Shown: positions 7,117 through 16,462, counted from the first letter of the stretch. The stretch: DNA of 25,971 nucleotides from an uncultured Candidatus Melainabacteria bacterium (GCA_934700335.1 CAKUXM010000019.1:1-25971); one strand, 5' to 3'. A program made the numbers and translations. The notes: generated by a model not told the origin, from the letters alone.

Positions 7117-9705
7117 ATGATTAATTTTGATAGACTTACTAATTATTCACAAGAAATAATTTCTTCAGCCAGTGCTGAAATGAATTCACATAAGAATTCT
7201 CAAATAGAACCTGAACATATTTTACTTGCTATGGTAAAAGATAAAGGTATCTCAAGAGATTACTTGAATGAATTAAAACTTATTAATGAAAACTTTGTAG
7301 GCGCTTTGTCAACAATGGTTGCAAATTTTCCAACCCTTTCTAATATGACGAATGTGCAGAAATTATTTCTATCATCTGATACAGAAAAATTATTAGATAT
7401 TGCTGATGCAACTTGTACAGAATTAAAAGATGATTTTATTTCTATTGAACACATTCTGCTTGCAATGACAAAGCTTGAAGGCTCAAATATACAAAGACTT
7501 TTAAGCAATCATCGAGTAAATACAACAGCCGTTTTAAATGCAATGAAAAAAATAAGAGGTAATAAAAAAGTGGATAACAAAAACGCAGAAGAAAACATGA
7601 AAGCTCTTGAAAAATATTCAACAGACTTAACAGAACGTGCTCGTAAAGGTAAATTAGACCCAGTAATCGGACGTGATGAAGAAGTTAGAAGAATAATCCA
7701 AGTTTTAAATAGACGTACTAAAAATAACCCCGTTTTAATTGGTGAACCTGGTGTTGGTAAAACAGCCATCATTGAAGGTTTAGCTCAACGTATTGTTAGA
7801 GGCGATGTACCAGAAAGTCTTAAAAACGTAAAATTAATCTCATTAGATTTAGGTGCATTGGTTGCAGGTGCTAAATTTAGAGGTGAATTTGAAGAAAGAC
7901 TGAAAGCCGTATTGAAAGAAGTTGAAGATTCAAACGGCGAAATTGTAATGTTCATTGATGAATTACATACAGTCGTTGGGGCAGGCGCTACAGAAGGTTC
8001 TATGGACGCTGGTAACTTGTTAAAACCAATGTTAGCAAGAGGTGTTTTAAGAACAATCGGTGCTACAACAATTAACGAATACAGAAAATACATTGAAAAA
8101 GACCCCGCTTTGGAAAGAAGATTTCAACCTGTAATGGTTGATGAACCTTCTGTTGAAGATACAATCAGTATCTTGAGAGGTTTGAAAGAAAAATACGAAG
8201 TTCATCACGGAGTTCGTATTCTTGATAGTGCCTTAATTCAAGCCGCAAAACTTTCTGATAGATATATTACAGATAGATTTTTACCGGATAAAGCTATCGA
8301 TTTGATTGATGAAGCCGCTTCTTCATTACGTATTGAAATCGACTCTATGCCGGAAGAAATTGATATTATGGCAAGACAAAAAGTTCAATTAGAAATTGAA
8401 AGAGAAGCATTAAAAAAAGAAGAATCAAACCCTGATTGCGAAAGAAAAATTCTTGAAATTTCACAAGAAATATCTGATTTAGAAGCAAAAATTGCAGTTT
8501 TGAAAGAACAATGGAACAAAGAAAAGGCTACAATTCAAGGTGAAGCTTCTATCAAAGAAGAAATTGAAAAAGTAAAAATCGAAATTGAAAAAGCTGAAAG
8601 AAATACAGATTTGCAAAAAGCTGCCGAATTAAAATACGGTAAATTAATGGACTTGCAAAAGAAACTTGAAGAAGTTCAAGGTGCTGACAAAAAAGATAAT
8701 CAACTTTTAAAAGAAGAAATTGACGGAGACGATATTGCAGAAGTTGTAAGTAAATGGACAGGAGTTCCTGTTTCTAAATTGGTTGAAAGCGAAATGCAAA
8801 AATTAATTTCAATGGAAGACGTACTTCATAAAAGATTAATTGGTCAAGACGAAGCCGTAAACACTGTTTCTGATGCAATCCGTCGTGCTCGTTCTGGTTT
8901 GAAAGATCCAAAACGTCCAATTGGTACATTTATTTTCTTAGGTCCAACTGGTGTTGGTAAAACAGAACTTGCAAAATCTTTGGCAGAATTTATGTTCAAT
9001 GACGAAGACGCAATTGTAAGAATTGATATGTCTGAATACATGGAAAAACATAATGTTGCAAGATTGGTCGGAGCTCCTCCGGGATACGTTGGTTATGATG
9101 AAGGCGGTCAACTTACAGAAGCAGTAAGAAGAAAACCTTATTCTGTTGTACTTTTTGATGAAATTGAAAAAGCGCACCCTGATGTATTCAACATAATGTT
9201 ACAAATCTTTGATGACGGTCGTTTGACTGATTCTAAAGGCAGAACAGTTGATTTCAAAAATACACTTATAATTATGACAAGTAACATTGGTAGTGATGTT
9301 ATCTTGGAAGATTCTATAAGTGGTAATTTTAGCGACACTAAAGAAAAAGTTATGAATATCTTGAAAGATAGATTTAAACCAGAATTCTTAAACCGTGTTG
9401 ATGAAACAATCTTCTTCAAAGGTTTAACATTGGAAAACTTGAAACAAATCGTTGATATTCAAATGGAATCTTTAGGAAAACGTCTAGGCGAACAGGAAAT
9501 TAATCTTGAAGTTACACCTGATGCTAAAGAATTACTTGCAACACAAGGTTATAATCCAATCTATGGTGCAAGACCATTGAAACGTACAATTAGACAAATG
9601 GTTGAAAACCCATTGGCTAAATTAATCTTGGCTCAAAAATTCATCAAAGGTGATACTTTGGTTATTGATGCTAAAGACGATACAATTCAATTTAGCAGAA
9701 AATAA
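7117..9705 (+). CDS. clpB: ATP-dependent disaggregase ClpB
   Basis: An 862-residue Hsp100 protein of normal ClpB length. It has a Clp N-domain (about 1-145), a first AAA+ module with Walker A GEPGVGKT (209-216) and Walker B MFIDELH, a long coiled-coil middle domain (about 405-530) that separates ClpB from ClpA/ClpC, and a second AAA+ module with GPTGVGKT (609-616) and VVLFDEIEKAH. The end carries the GARPLKR sensor-2 motif. With DnaK it threads and rescues aggregated proteins. AGGAG lies 11 bases before the ATG; a four-codon ATG frame lies between them (7110-7124) and overlaps the true start. I saw no clear CIRCE operator upstream. The gene is monocistronic, ended by the hairpin at 9723. Confidence 0.98.
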   Translation: MINFDRLTNYSQEIISSASAEMNSHKNSQIEPEHILLAMVKDKGISRDYLNELKLINENFVGALSTMVANFPTLSNMTNVQKLFLSSDTEKLLDIADATCTELKDDFISIEHILLAMTKLEGSNIQRLLSNHRVNTTAVLNAMKKIRGNKKVDNKNAEENMKALEKYSTDLTERARKGKLDPVIGRDEEVRRIIQVLNRRTKNNPVLIGEPGVGKTAIIEGLAQRIVRGDVPESLKNVKLISLDLGALVAGAKFRGEFEERLKAVLKEVEDSNGEIVMFIDELHTVVGAGATEGSMDAGNLLKPMLARGVLRTIGATTINEYRKYIEKDPALERRFQPVMVDEPSVEDTISILRGLKEKYEVHHGVRILDSALIQAAKLSDRYITDRFLPDKAIDLIDEAASSLRIEIDSMPEEIDIMARQKVQLEIEREALKKEESNPDCERKILEISQEISDLEAKIAVLKEQWNKEKATIQGEASIKEEIEKVKIEIEKAERNTDLQKAAELKYGKLMDLQKKLEEVQGADKKDNQLLKEEIDGDDIAEVVSKWTGVPVSKLVESEMQKLISMEDVLHKRLIGQDEAVNTVSDAIRRARSGLKDPKRPIGTFIFLGPTGVGKTELAKSLAEFMFNDEDAIVRIDMSEYMEKHNVARLVGAPPGYVGYDEGGQLTEAVRRKPYSVVLFDEIEKAHPDVFNIMLQIFDDGRLTDSKGRTVDFKNTLIIMTSNIGSDVILEDSISGNFSDTKEKVMNILKDRFKPEFLNRVDETIFFKGLTLENLKQIVDIQMESLGKRLGEQEINLEVTPDAKELLATQGYNPIYGARPLKRTIRQMVENPLAKLILAQKFIKGDTLVIDAKDDTIQFSRK

Positions 9706-9722
9706 TAAATCTTTTTTAAAAG

Positions 9723-9751
9723 AAGAGGCGAAGCCGTTGGCTTCGCCTCTT
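9723..9751. terminator. Strong bidirectional terminator between clpB and holB
   Basis: AAGAGGCGAAGCC (9723-9735) and GGCTTCGCCTCTT (9739-9751) form a perfect 13-bp stem with a 3-base loop. T residues follow it on the plus strand and CTTTTAAAAAAG follows on the minus strand. It sits between two convergent stops (9705 and 9756) and can serve both clpB and holB. Confidence 0.9.
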
Positions 9752-9755
9752 TTAT

Positions 9756-10619
9756 TTACTTAATTATTTTCAAACACATATCTTCTAAAACATTTTGAAC
9801 ATTCATTCCAAGCTTAACTTCTTTTTTAGCAGTTTCAACTTGTTTTAAATCATTTATCAATCTATTTGTTATGTTTTTATCTTCCGTATTATTTTTCATC
9901 AGGCAAAGCATATAATGTTGAAGGCTTTCCAAAACTTCAATTGGTTCATTCTCTTTCGTAAGTTGAAACAAGTCGTTCGCAATATTAAAAACTTCTCCTC
10001 TTTCAAATTCAAAATAATCAGCAAAAACATCTTCAATCAAAGAATAATCATAACCTTCAATCTCAAAAGATGGAACGAAAAACGCCATACATCTTGATTG
10101 AATAGTTTGTAGAACATCATTTTTATCTCTTGTAAGAAAGATAAATGTTGTATTTTTAGGAGGTTCTTCAATTGTTTTAAGAAGGGCATTTGCAGTTTCT
10201 TCTTGAAAATTCATTTGATTTAAACCTAAAATTTCGTCATTGTTTCCTTTGTCGCAGAAAATAAAAACTCTATGATAATCACTAGAATTTGTAAGAGAAT
10301 TCTTAATCATTTGAGCTTGTTTTAAAGATATAACTGTTTTTGAAGTATCATCTTCAGGCTTGTAATCAACCTTTGAAACAGTAATGACAGCAGGGTGTTC
10401 GTGTGAATCTATCCAACGACAATTTTGGCAATTACAATTTTCATCAAAATTTCTTTCACAATTTAGCATTTTTGCAACGTATAAAGCCATTTTGTATTGA
10501 GACTCTAAATCGCTTCCATAAAACAAAAGAGCTTGAAATACAGAATAATTATCAGTATTTTTAGCTTCGTTAAAATATTTTGTTAAAAACTCGTATTTAT
10601 CCGATAATTGCATATTCAA
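9756..10619 (-). CDS. holB: DNA polymerase III subunit delta prime (clamp loader)
   Basis: The 287-residue product has the AAA+ clamp-loader fold of delta prime/gamma-tau. A zinc module is visible as Cys54, Cys62, Cys64 and Cys67 (CERNF then CNCQNC). The family stretch with ETANALLKTIEEPP, FIFLTRD and the sensor IQSRC follows. The P-loop region reads FYGSDLESQYKMA and lacks the GKT needed to bind ATP, as expected for delta prime but not for DnaX. The start overlaps the end of holA by 23 bases, so the two clamp-loader subunits are made together. A second Met at residue 3 is an alternative start. It is the last gene of the leftward cluster, ending at the shared terminator. Confidence 0.88.
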   Translation of the reverse strand: MNMQLSDKYEFLTKYFNEAKNTDNYSVFQALLFYGSDLESQYKMALYVAKMLNCERNFDENCNCQNCRWIDSHEHPAVITVSKVDYKPEDDTSKTVISLKQAQMIKNSLTNSSDYHRVFIFCDKGNNDEILGLNQMNFQEETANALLKTIEEPPKNTTFIFLTRDKNDVLQTIQSRCMAFFVPSFEIEGYDYSLIEDVFADYFEFERGEVFNIANDLFQLTKENEPIEVLESLQHYMLCLMKNNTEDKNITNRLINDLKQVETAKKEVKLGMNVQNVLEDMCLKIIK

Positions 10620-11553
10620 TTACCTCTTTTGTATCAAGCGCTTGTCCTGATTTAATCTTGTATTCTGCATCTATAAGATTTTGTTTTAATTTTATCAAAT
10701 CACGTAAAGAATGATTTTTCATTTTTTGCATATTTTTTTGAATAACAAATTCGTGCATGCCTGTAAGTTTAGAAATCTCAAACGTAGATATTTTCTTTTC
10801 GTTTAATTTTATCAAAATCCATTTTCTGAGCATAGTTTGTAATGCAGACATTATTTCTAGTTCATGTTTTTTCTGCAATAATTTTCTAAACTCTAAAAGA
10901 GCTAAATCAGTTTTGTTTGTCATTAAATAATCTGTAAAATTAAACAAATCCTCATTTGTAATACAGTTAACTTTTACATCATTTTTAGTAACAATTTTTT
11001 CTGGATAAACTGCTAATTTAAGTTTGTCTAACTCATTTACAAATTCTCTTAAATTATTTCCAATTTGTTCAATAAGAGTCAAGCTTGCCTCTTGTTCAAC
11101 TTTTATGCCAATTTTTCTTGCGTATTTGTTTATCCAACTTGTAATTTCATCAACTTTATATGTAGGAATTGTTTTAAACTCTTGAGCATTTTGTTTTGAT
11201 AGAAGTTTAAAAAGTTTTCTACGTGAATCAAGTTTTTTACCTTCATTTCTAGGTAAAATTGCAGTAAAAACAATATCTACATCTTCTGATACAAGCGATA
11301 AAGCTTCTTCAATTTGTTTGTTTTGAGAATCTTCAAAAGATTTTGAAAAATAATCAAGACAGTTAAGCACAATAAGCATTTTGCCAAACATCATCGGAGT
11401 AGTACGAAGAATTGAAATCAAATCAGTAAATGACGGATTGTCATAAGTTTTGAAGTTCATCGCACTAAAATTTTTATCAAGCAATTTCTTTTTTTCATTT
11501 ATTGCTTGCTCAATGCTGTACTCTTCGTCGCCGTAAAAAAAATATACGCTCAT
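10597..11553 (-). CDS. holA: DNA polymerase III subunit delta
   Basis: The 318-residue product begins with YFFYGDEEYSIEQA, the typical opening of HolA, and has the family layout of a degenerate AAA+ module followed by an all-helical collar region. Further matches are FGKMLIVLNC, an FTAILPRNEGKKLDSRRKLFK-like central stretch, and IGNNLREFVNELDKL. Delta opens the beta clamp in the loader complex. The ATG comes 3 bases after the glucokinase stop (TAATTAATG), and the 3' end overlaps holB. The clamp-wrench delta and the delta prime stator being adjacent and overlapping fits equimolar production. Sequence divergence is high, but length and context agree. Confidence 0.88.
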   Translation of the reverse strand: MSVYFFYGDEEYSIEQAINEKKKLLDKNFSAMNFKTYDNPSFTDLISILRTTPMMFGKMLIVLNCLDYFSKSFEDSQNKQIEEALSLVSEDVDIVFTAILPRNEGKKLDSRRKLFKLLSKQNAQEFKTIPTYKVDEITSWINKYARKIGIKVEQEASLTLIEQIGNNLREFVNELDKLKLAVYPEKIVTKNDVKVNCITNEDLFNFTDYLMTNKTDLALLEFRKLLQKKHELEIMSALQTMLRKWILIKLNEKKISTFEISKLTGMHEFVIQKNMQKMKNHSLRDLIKLKQNLIDAEYKIKSGQALDTKEVIEYAIIG

Positions 11554-11556
11554 TAA

Positions 11557-12510
11557 TTAGTTGTCCATTAATAAAGCAGCACCCATAACACCTGCTGTAT
11601 TACCTAATTCAGCAGGTACAATTTGAACTGCTTCTCTTGCAATTCTCATTGCACGTTTATTAACAGTTTCTCTTATTGGGTCAAATAATAAATCACCAGC
11701 AGCAGCAATACCACCACCGATAATTATTTTATCTGGGTTTAAGATATTGATAATATTTGTTAAACCTAATCCTAAATATTCACCAATTTTTTTGAAGATT
11801 TGGATAGCAACAGCATCACCTTGTTCAGCAGCTTTGAATACGATATATGGAGTAATAGCTTCACCTTTAGCCATTTCTCTGTACATTGTAGCTTTGCCAC
11901 CTCTGATATAATCTTCTGCCATAGCAACAATGCTTGGACCTGAAGCGTAAGCTTCAAAACAACCATAATCACCGCAACCACATAATGGAGCACAATTTGA
12001 ATCAGATAATTTAATATGACCAATTTCGCCCGCTGCGTTGCTTGCGCCTCTGTATAATTTGCCGTTTAAAACTAAACCTGAACCAATACCAGTACCAACT
12101 GTTACGCAAACTAAGTTTTGTGCACCTTTACCTGCACCATATTTCATTTCACCTAATGTTGCACATCTTACGTCATTATCAACAAAAGCTGGAATATTGA
12201 ATTCATCTTTAATAATTTTTGCAAGTTCTACACCGTTCCAACCTGGAATATTTGTAGAAACTTTTACTGTACCTGTTTTGTAATCGATTTGTCCTGGAAA
12301 ACCAAAACCAATTGTTTCAATTGTTTTAGAAGTTGATTCAGTTTCTGTCATCAAAACTTTTATTTCTTCTTTAATGTTGGCTACTGTATATTCATAACCC
12401 TTTTCAGCTTCTGTTGGAAAAGTTTTTGAGTATAAAATCTTTCCTTCGTTTGTAATTAAAGCTATTTTAATATTTGTACCACCGATATCAATGCCAACTC
12501 TATTTTTCAT
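11557..12510 (-). CDS. ROK-family glucokinase
   Basis: The 317-residue product shows the ROK sugar-kinase pattern: phosphate-binding DIGGT (8-12), VDNDV with the catalytic Asp113, VTVGTGIGSG, and the GEIGH block (Glu162, His165) with the zinc ligands Cys177, Cys179 and Cys184 in CGCGDYGC. There is no N-terminal DNA-binding domain, so it is a kinase rather than a NagC-type repressor. The most likely reaction is glucose plus ATP to glucose 6-phosphate; N-acetylmannosamine or fructose as substrate cannot be excluded. AGAGG is placed 8 bases before the ATG, and an AT-rich gap of 82 bases to thiL can hold a promoter. holA follows immediately. Confidence 0.92.
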   Translation of the reverse strand: MKNRVGIDIGGTNIKIALITNEGKILYSKTFPTEAEKGYEYTVANIKEEIKVLMTETESTSKTIETIGFGFPGQIDYKTGTVKVSTNIPGWNGVELAKIIKDEFNIPAFVDNDVRCATLGEMKYGAGKGAQNLVCVTVGTGIGSGLVLNGKLYRGASNAAGEIGHIKLSDSNCAPLCGCGDYGCFEAYASGPSIVAMAEDYIRGGKATMYREMAKGEAITPYIVFKAAEQGDAVAIQIFKKIGEYLGLGLTNIINILNPDKIIIGGGIAAAGDLLFDPIRETVNKRAMRIAREAVQIVPAELGNTAGVMGAALLMDN

Positions 12511-12592
12511 TTTTTAAACCTCTTTTTATATTTCTTCCGATATTTATATAATAAGCTAAACTAAAAATTTATTAAATGATAATTAAGTAATT

Positions 12593-13522
12593 TTAATCAA
12601 AATGTCTAAATGTTTTTTCATCAACATCTTTTTCAGTAAAAGTTTTTAATACTTCATCAAATTTAACTTTCACATAAACATTCTCTTGTTTTCTAGTCAT
12701 AATACCAATTTCTGTGTATAAATTTTTATCCAATGTTTTTAAAAACTCTTCTGGAACACATGCGATAAGTTTGTAATCCTCTGCACCAAAAAAAACTTTG
12801 CTTTTGTAATCATCAAAATCTTTTATTTCTTCATCAATTGGAATAGCATTAAAATCAACTTCTGCAGTTAAATTACTCAATTTAGAAATTTTGTACAAAG
12901 CGTCCATTAAACCGTCTGATGAATCCATCATTGCGTAATCATCTTTTATATTAAGAGCAATTTCTTTTGATAAAACATCATCAACTTTTGGCATTAAATG
13001 CGCATCAATTAAGATTTGTGGAGAGTTTAAACCTTTTTGTAAAAGTTCAAAACCTGCACCGCTCGAACCATGAACACCATTTGTTATTATTTTATAATCT
13101 TCTTTTGCATTGCTTCGAGAAGATATTTTTCTATTTCTGGCATCACCGATTGCACAAATTGAAATAAACAACTTATTTCCACCTGTAACATCACCGCCAA
13201 CTATTTCAACATCTGGGTTTACAGATTTTGCACCTTCATAAAATTCTTTGATAAAATTTTCATCAATATAATTTGGCAAAGACAAAGAACAAGTTAAATA
13301 TTTTGCTTTAGCACCAGATGCGTAAACATCTGAAAGATTTACCGCAACTGACTTATAACCTAATTGAAAAGCATTTGTGTAGTTTAGAGAAAAATGTACA
13401 TCTTCCACTAAACTATCTTGTGTTACAACAATACCTAAATCTTCTAAATATGCACAATCATCGTTAATATATTTAGAATTTAGGGTATTTTTTATAATTT
13501 CAATTAGCTTATTTTCTTGCAT
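12593..13522 (-). CDS. thiL: Thiamine-monophosphate kinase
   Basis: The 309-residue product belongs to the AIR-synthase/ThiL fold. It has NDDCAYL near residue 20 (usually GDDAA), TQDSLVEDVHF, AVNLSDVYASGAKA, EIVGGDVTGG, YAMMDSSDGL and FGAEDYKL, in the order found in ThiL. The enzyme phosphorylates thiamine monophosphate to the cofactor thiamine diphosphate. The change of the first metal-site Gly to Asn and Ala to Cys is mild, and the Asp residues that bind magnesium remain. It is the first gene of the leftward cluster; the next upstream gene on that strand is 240 bases away. Confidence 0.88.
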   Translation of the reverse strand: MQENKLIEIIKNTLNSKYINDDCAYLEDLGIVVTQDSLVEDVHFSLNYTNAFQLGYKSVAVNLSDVYASGAKAKYLTCSLSLPNYIDENFIKEFYEGAKSVNPDVEIVGGDVTGGNKLFISICAIGDARNRKISSRSNAKEDYKIITNGVHGSSGAGFELLQKGLNSPQILIDAHLMPKVDDVLSKEIALNIKDDYAMMDSSDGLMDALYKISKLSNLTAEVDFNAIPIDEEIKDFDDYKSKVFFGAEDYKLIACVPEEFLKTLDKNLYTEIGIMTRKQENVYVKVKFDEVLKTFTEKDVDEKTFRHFD

Positions 13523-13618
13523 AAGTTTAGTTTAGCACAAAAGACTAATTAAAAACTTGTAAATATTAAACTTACTGGGGATTATTTGAAAAATAACTAG
13601 AACCATAATATATGTACT

Positions 13619-13771
13619 ATGAAATTTTTATCTTTATTAAAAAGTATCTCAAAAGATATTAAATATTATGACCAAAATTTTAAAGTGCCATATTCAAAAA
13701 ATAATATGACAAATCCTTTCATGCAAAGAAAGACTTGCACAACAATGGTTTGGATTGATAAAACTAAATAA
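13619..13771 (+). CDS. Possible small protein of 50 residues, unknown
   Basis: An ATG at 13619 opens a 50-codon frame (MKFLSLLKSISKDIKYYDQN at the start, TTMVWIDKTK at the end) between two leftward genes, running against both. It overlaps the last 8 bases of the ABC ATPase gene. The product is basic with no membrane segment or known motif. No Shine-Dalgarno is present; TAATAT about a dozen bases upstream could be a -10 box, which would make a nearly leaderless message. It may be real, or chance in a 240-bp AT-rich gap. Confidence 0.3.
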   Translation: MKFLSLLKSISKDIKYYDQNFKVPYSKNNMTNPFMQRKTCTTMVWIDKTK

Positions 13772-14825
13772 TTCTTTCACCTGTTTTTTCGTTGAAGAAA
13801 AACATTTTTTTGCTATCAATATTCAAGATTAAATTTTCATCTAAATCATATTTTGCTGGTAATTTAGCGCAACATTTGCTATCACCAATATTAAAATAAG
13901 CAATTTTTTCACTGCCTAAAAGCTCTGTCATATCAACTTTTACGCATAATTTAATATTGCCGTCAGAATTTATCATATCTTCTGGTCTGATACCTAAAAC
14001 AACTTTTTTGTTATTCGCTAAAATTTCCATAACTTCTTTTGGTAATTCCAATTTCATATCACCAAATACAAGCGTATTATTTAAAATTGGACAAGTTATA
14101 AAATTAATTTGTGGTGAACCGATAAACCCTGCAACAAACATGTTTGAAGGGTTGTTATAAATATTTTCTGGTGTATCAACTTGTTGTATAACACCTTTAT
14201 CTAAAACAACAATTCTATCTCCCATAGTCAAAGCTTCTGTTTGGTCATGCGTTACATAAATAAAAGTTGTTTGTAATTTTTCATGCAATTTCTTGATTTC
14301 AGCTCTCATCTGAACTCTTAATTTTGCATCTAAATTAGATAAAGGTTCGTCCATTAAAAATACTTTTGGATTACGAACAATTGCTCTACCTAAAGCTACA
14401 CGTTGTCTTTGACCACCTGACAATTGTTTTGGACGTCTGTCTAATAATTCTTCTAAATCTAAGATTTTTGCAGCTTCACGAACTTTTTTATCAATCTCTG
14501 CTTTTTTAAATTTGCGCATTTTTAACCCAAATGCAATGTTTTCATACACAGTCATGTGTGGATATAGAGCATAACTTTGAAATACAAAAGCAATATCTCT
14601 ATCTTTTGGGTGAACATTGTTTACTTTTTTATCACCAATGTAAAGTTCACCACCAGAAATGTCTTCTAACCCAGCAATCATTCTCAAGATTGTTGATTTA
14701 CCACAACCAGATGCCCCAACAAGTACTAAAAATTCTTTATCTTCAATTTCCAGGTTTACACCATTGATGATAACTTTTTTGTTGTCATAAGATTTTTTTA
14801 TATCTTTTAAAACTACTTTACTCAT
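13764..14825 (-). CDS. Sugar-type ABC transporter ATP-binding protein (MalK/UgpC/MsmK family)
   Basis: The 353-residue product has a full ABC cassette: Walker A GASGCGKST (37-45), Q-loop FQSYALYPHMTVYENIAFG, signature LSGGQRQR (135-142), Walker B FLMDEPLSNLDAK (156-168) and the H-loop YVTHDQTEAL. A C-terminal OB/TOBE region of about 120 residues (with LGIRPEDM) is the hallmark of the MalK/UgpC class that powers carbohydrate importers. No permease or binding-protein genes are near, so it may be a shared ATPase like MsmK, serving several importers encoded elsewhere. Its start overlaps the stop of the kinase-like gene by 8 bases. Confidence 0.93.
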   Translation of the reverse strand: MSKVVLKDIKKSYDNKKVIINGVNLEIEDKEFLVLVGASGCGKSTILRMIAGLEDISGGELYIGDKKVNNVHPKDRDIAFVFQSYALYPHMTVYENIAFGLKMRKFKKAEIDKKVREAAKILDLEELLDRRPKQLSGGQRQRVALGRAIVRNPKVFLMDEPLSNLDAKLRVQMRAEIKKLHEKLQTTFIYVTHDQTEALTMGDRIVVLDKGVIQQVDTPENIYNNPSNMFVAGFIGSPQINFITCPILNNTLVFGDMKLELPKEVMEILANNKKVVLGIRPEDMINSDGNIKLCVKVDMTELLGSEKIAYFNIGDSKCCAKLPAKYDLDENLILNIDSKKMFFFNEKTGERII

Positions 14826-15975
14826 TGCTAATAGATTGTGAAGCCTTTTCTGTCGGTATAATAAAACTATAAATTGTGCCTTTTTCTGGTTCAGATTCTA
14901 ACCACATGTTACCTTTTAATATCTTGATAATATTTTTTAGGCTCAAAAAAGAAATTGAATTTACGATTTCTTTTCTGTTTGGTCTTTCAACTTCAAGATA
15001 AGGTTCAAAAATATTGTCTAACTCTTCTTGTGTTAAACCCGCACCCGTATCTGATATTTCAAATAATAAAAATCCTTTTTCTAAAGTTTCTTCTTGAGGA
15101 ACTAAACTCTTATCGTCTAAAATTTCTTTGTCAGGATATCTAACACTAACACTAATTGTACCGTCCTGAGTTGATTTAATAGCACATTCTAAAATATTAT
15201 TGATAATTGCTTTTAACAATTCGTCTTCTGAATAAATTGTTCTTTTAATATCGTCTTGAACTTCTAAATTATATTTAATATTTTTATCCGCCATATCTTG
15301 TTCGTAATGTTTTAAACAACCTCTTAAAACATCAATACAGTCAAAGTATTGAGGATTATGAGCAATCAATCCTGATTCTGTTCTGGATAATTCAATCATT
15401 TTATCTATTAAATATAATAAATCTGAAGAATTTTTGTGAATAATTTTGATATATTTTTCAGTTTTTTCATCTAATTGTCCGCATAAACCATCTAATAAAG
15501 CTTTTGAAAAACCAATTGAAGATTGTAATGGATTTTTTAAATCACTTGATAAATTAACTAAAAACGCATTTTTGTTTTTGTTAATTTTTTTAGAACTTTC
15601 ATATTCAACAAAGATATTAGTCAAAGTCTTGTAATTTTGAGTATTTTCACGCATTAAAACAAGATATCCTTTGTCATGTTTACGAGCAGTAAACTCGAAG
15701 AACATATCTTTATTTGTATCTTTGTTAGTTTTTAAAACTACTTGTTTATTTGTGTCAGCCGCTTTTTTAACTAACATAACAGCGTTTTCAAACAAATCAT
15801 TGATATTATAGTTTTGGAAATCTTCTTTAATATCAGATAAAATTCTATCAGCAACGTCATTAGACAGAACAAAATCACCATCTTCATCAATTAAAACTAA
15901 GCCGTCTGGTAAAAATTCTGTTATTTCTGTCTTGTCTTTTTTAAATAAATTAGATAAGAAATCTTTTAAACTCAT
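14818..15975 (-). CDS. Degenerate sensor histidine kinase (pseudokinase)
   Basis: The 385-residue product has a PAS-like N-terminal domain (about 18-110, with PDGLVLIDEDGDFVLSND), a HisKA-like dimerisation helix pair and a HATPase_c domain. It has no membrane segment. The H-box reads NLSSDLKNPL (141-150), with Ser144 where the phospho-accepting His should be. In the N-box, NNILECAIKST has Cys264 where the magnesium-binding Asn is expected. The G1 box DTGAG (309-313) is intact, but the second glycine box is replaced by SISFLSLKNIIKILKG (340-355). It therefore should not autophosphorylate. It overlaps the ABC ATPase gene by 8 bases, suggesting a shared task. No response regulator is adjacent. 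A signal-binding or scaffold role is inference. Confidence 0.85.
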   Translation of the reverse strand: MSLKDFLSNLFKKDKTEITEFLPDGLVLIDEDGDFVLSNDVADRILSDIKEDFQNYNINDLFENAVMLVKKAADTNKQVVLKTNKDTNKDMFFEFTARKHDKGYLVLMRENTQNYKTLTNIFVEYESSKKINKNKNAFLVNLSSDLKNPLQSSIGFSKALLDGLCGQLDEKTEKYIKIIHKNSSDLLYLIDKMIELSRTESGLIAHNPQYFDCIDVLRGCLKHYEQDMADKNIKYNLEVQDDIKRTIYSEDELLKAIINNILECAIKSTQDGTISVSVRYPDKEILDDKSLVPQEETLEKGFLLFEISDTGAGLTQEELDNIFEPYLEVERPNRKEIVNSISFLSLKNIIKILKGNMWLESEPEKGTIYSFIIPTEKASQSISNE

Positions 15976-16126
15976 GAGTTTATAATACCACGAATTCCAA
16001 AACGGGGCTTTTTATATATTAAGTTTTGTTAAGTTTTAAAACAAAAAGTAGCAAAAATAAATTTTCTCGTTTTTAAAACAACTGTAAACAATAGAGAATA
16101 AAAAATAAATAAAGAGGGAATCAATA

Positions 16127-16462
16127 ATGACGAAGATTAACAACACGAATAACGTGCAGAATATTCATGCGCAAAAAATGAATGAACTGTCAAAAAAAGA
16201 AAAACCTCAAATCAGTACATTCGAGATAACAGACTTAAAAAATACAGCATCAGAAGCTTTAGGTCGTTCACAAGTAACAGCTAGCGTAGACAATTTAGAA
16301 AACAATGTCTTGTTTATGTTAAAACACCCAGACCAAGTAAAACAAGCAAATGCGTTTTTTGATAAGACATACGAAACATTAAAAAAAGACAATGTCGAAG
16401 ATGCATACGAAAAAGCAACACAATACACTGGTGCATTCAAAGAAGAATTTTTAAGCAAATAA
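16127..16462 (+). CDS. Conserved-looking small hydrophilic protein, unknown function
   Basis: The 111-residue product is lysine- and asparagine-rich, with no signal peptide or membrane segment. The first 30 residues look disordered (TNNVQNIHAQKMNELSKKEK). The rest should be mostly helical, with ASVDNLENNVLFMLKHPDQV and AFFDKTYETLKKDNVEDAYE. I do not recognise the family. AGAGGG stands about 10 bases before the ATG, and a good terminator follows 43 bases after the stop, so it is a self-contained single-gene unit divergent from the kinase-like gene. The well-placed signals and the codon pattern support a real gene. Confidence 0.75.
   Translation: MTKINNTNNVQNIHAQKMNELSKKEKPQISTFEITDLKNTASEALGRSQVTASVDNLENNVLFMLKHPDQVKQANAFFDKTYETLKKDNVEDAYEKATQYTGAFKEEFLSK

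Noticed and set aside
7110..7124. Four-codon ATG frame between the Shine-Dalgarno and the clpB start
   Set aside because: It could act as a tiny upstream frame, but with only one AGGAG and an AT-rich context it is as likely to be chance; noted in the clpB entry only.
7785..8093. 102-codon and other minus-strand frames within clpB
   Set aside because: They lie wholly inside a certain gene on the other strand, have no start signals, and translate to low-complexity Ser/Thr/Asn-rich sequence typical of antisense frames.
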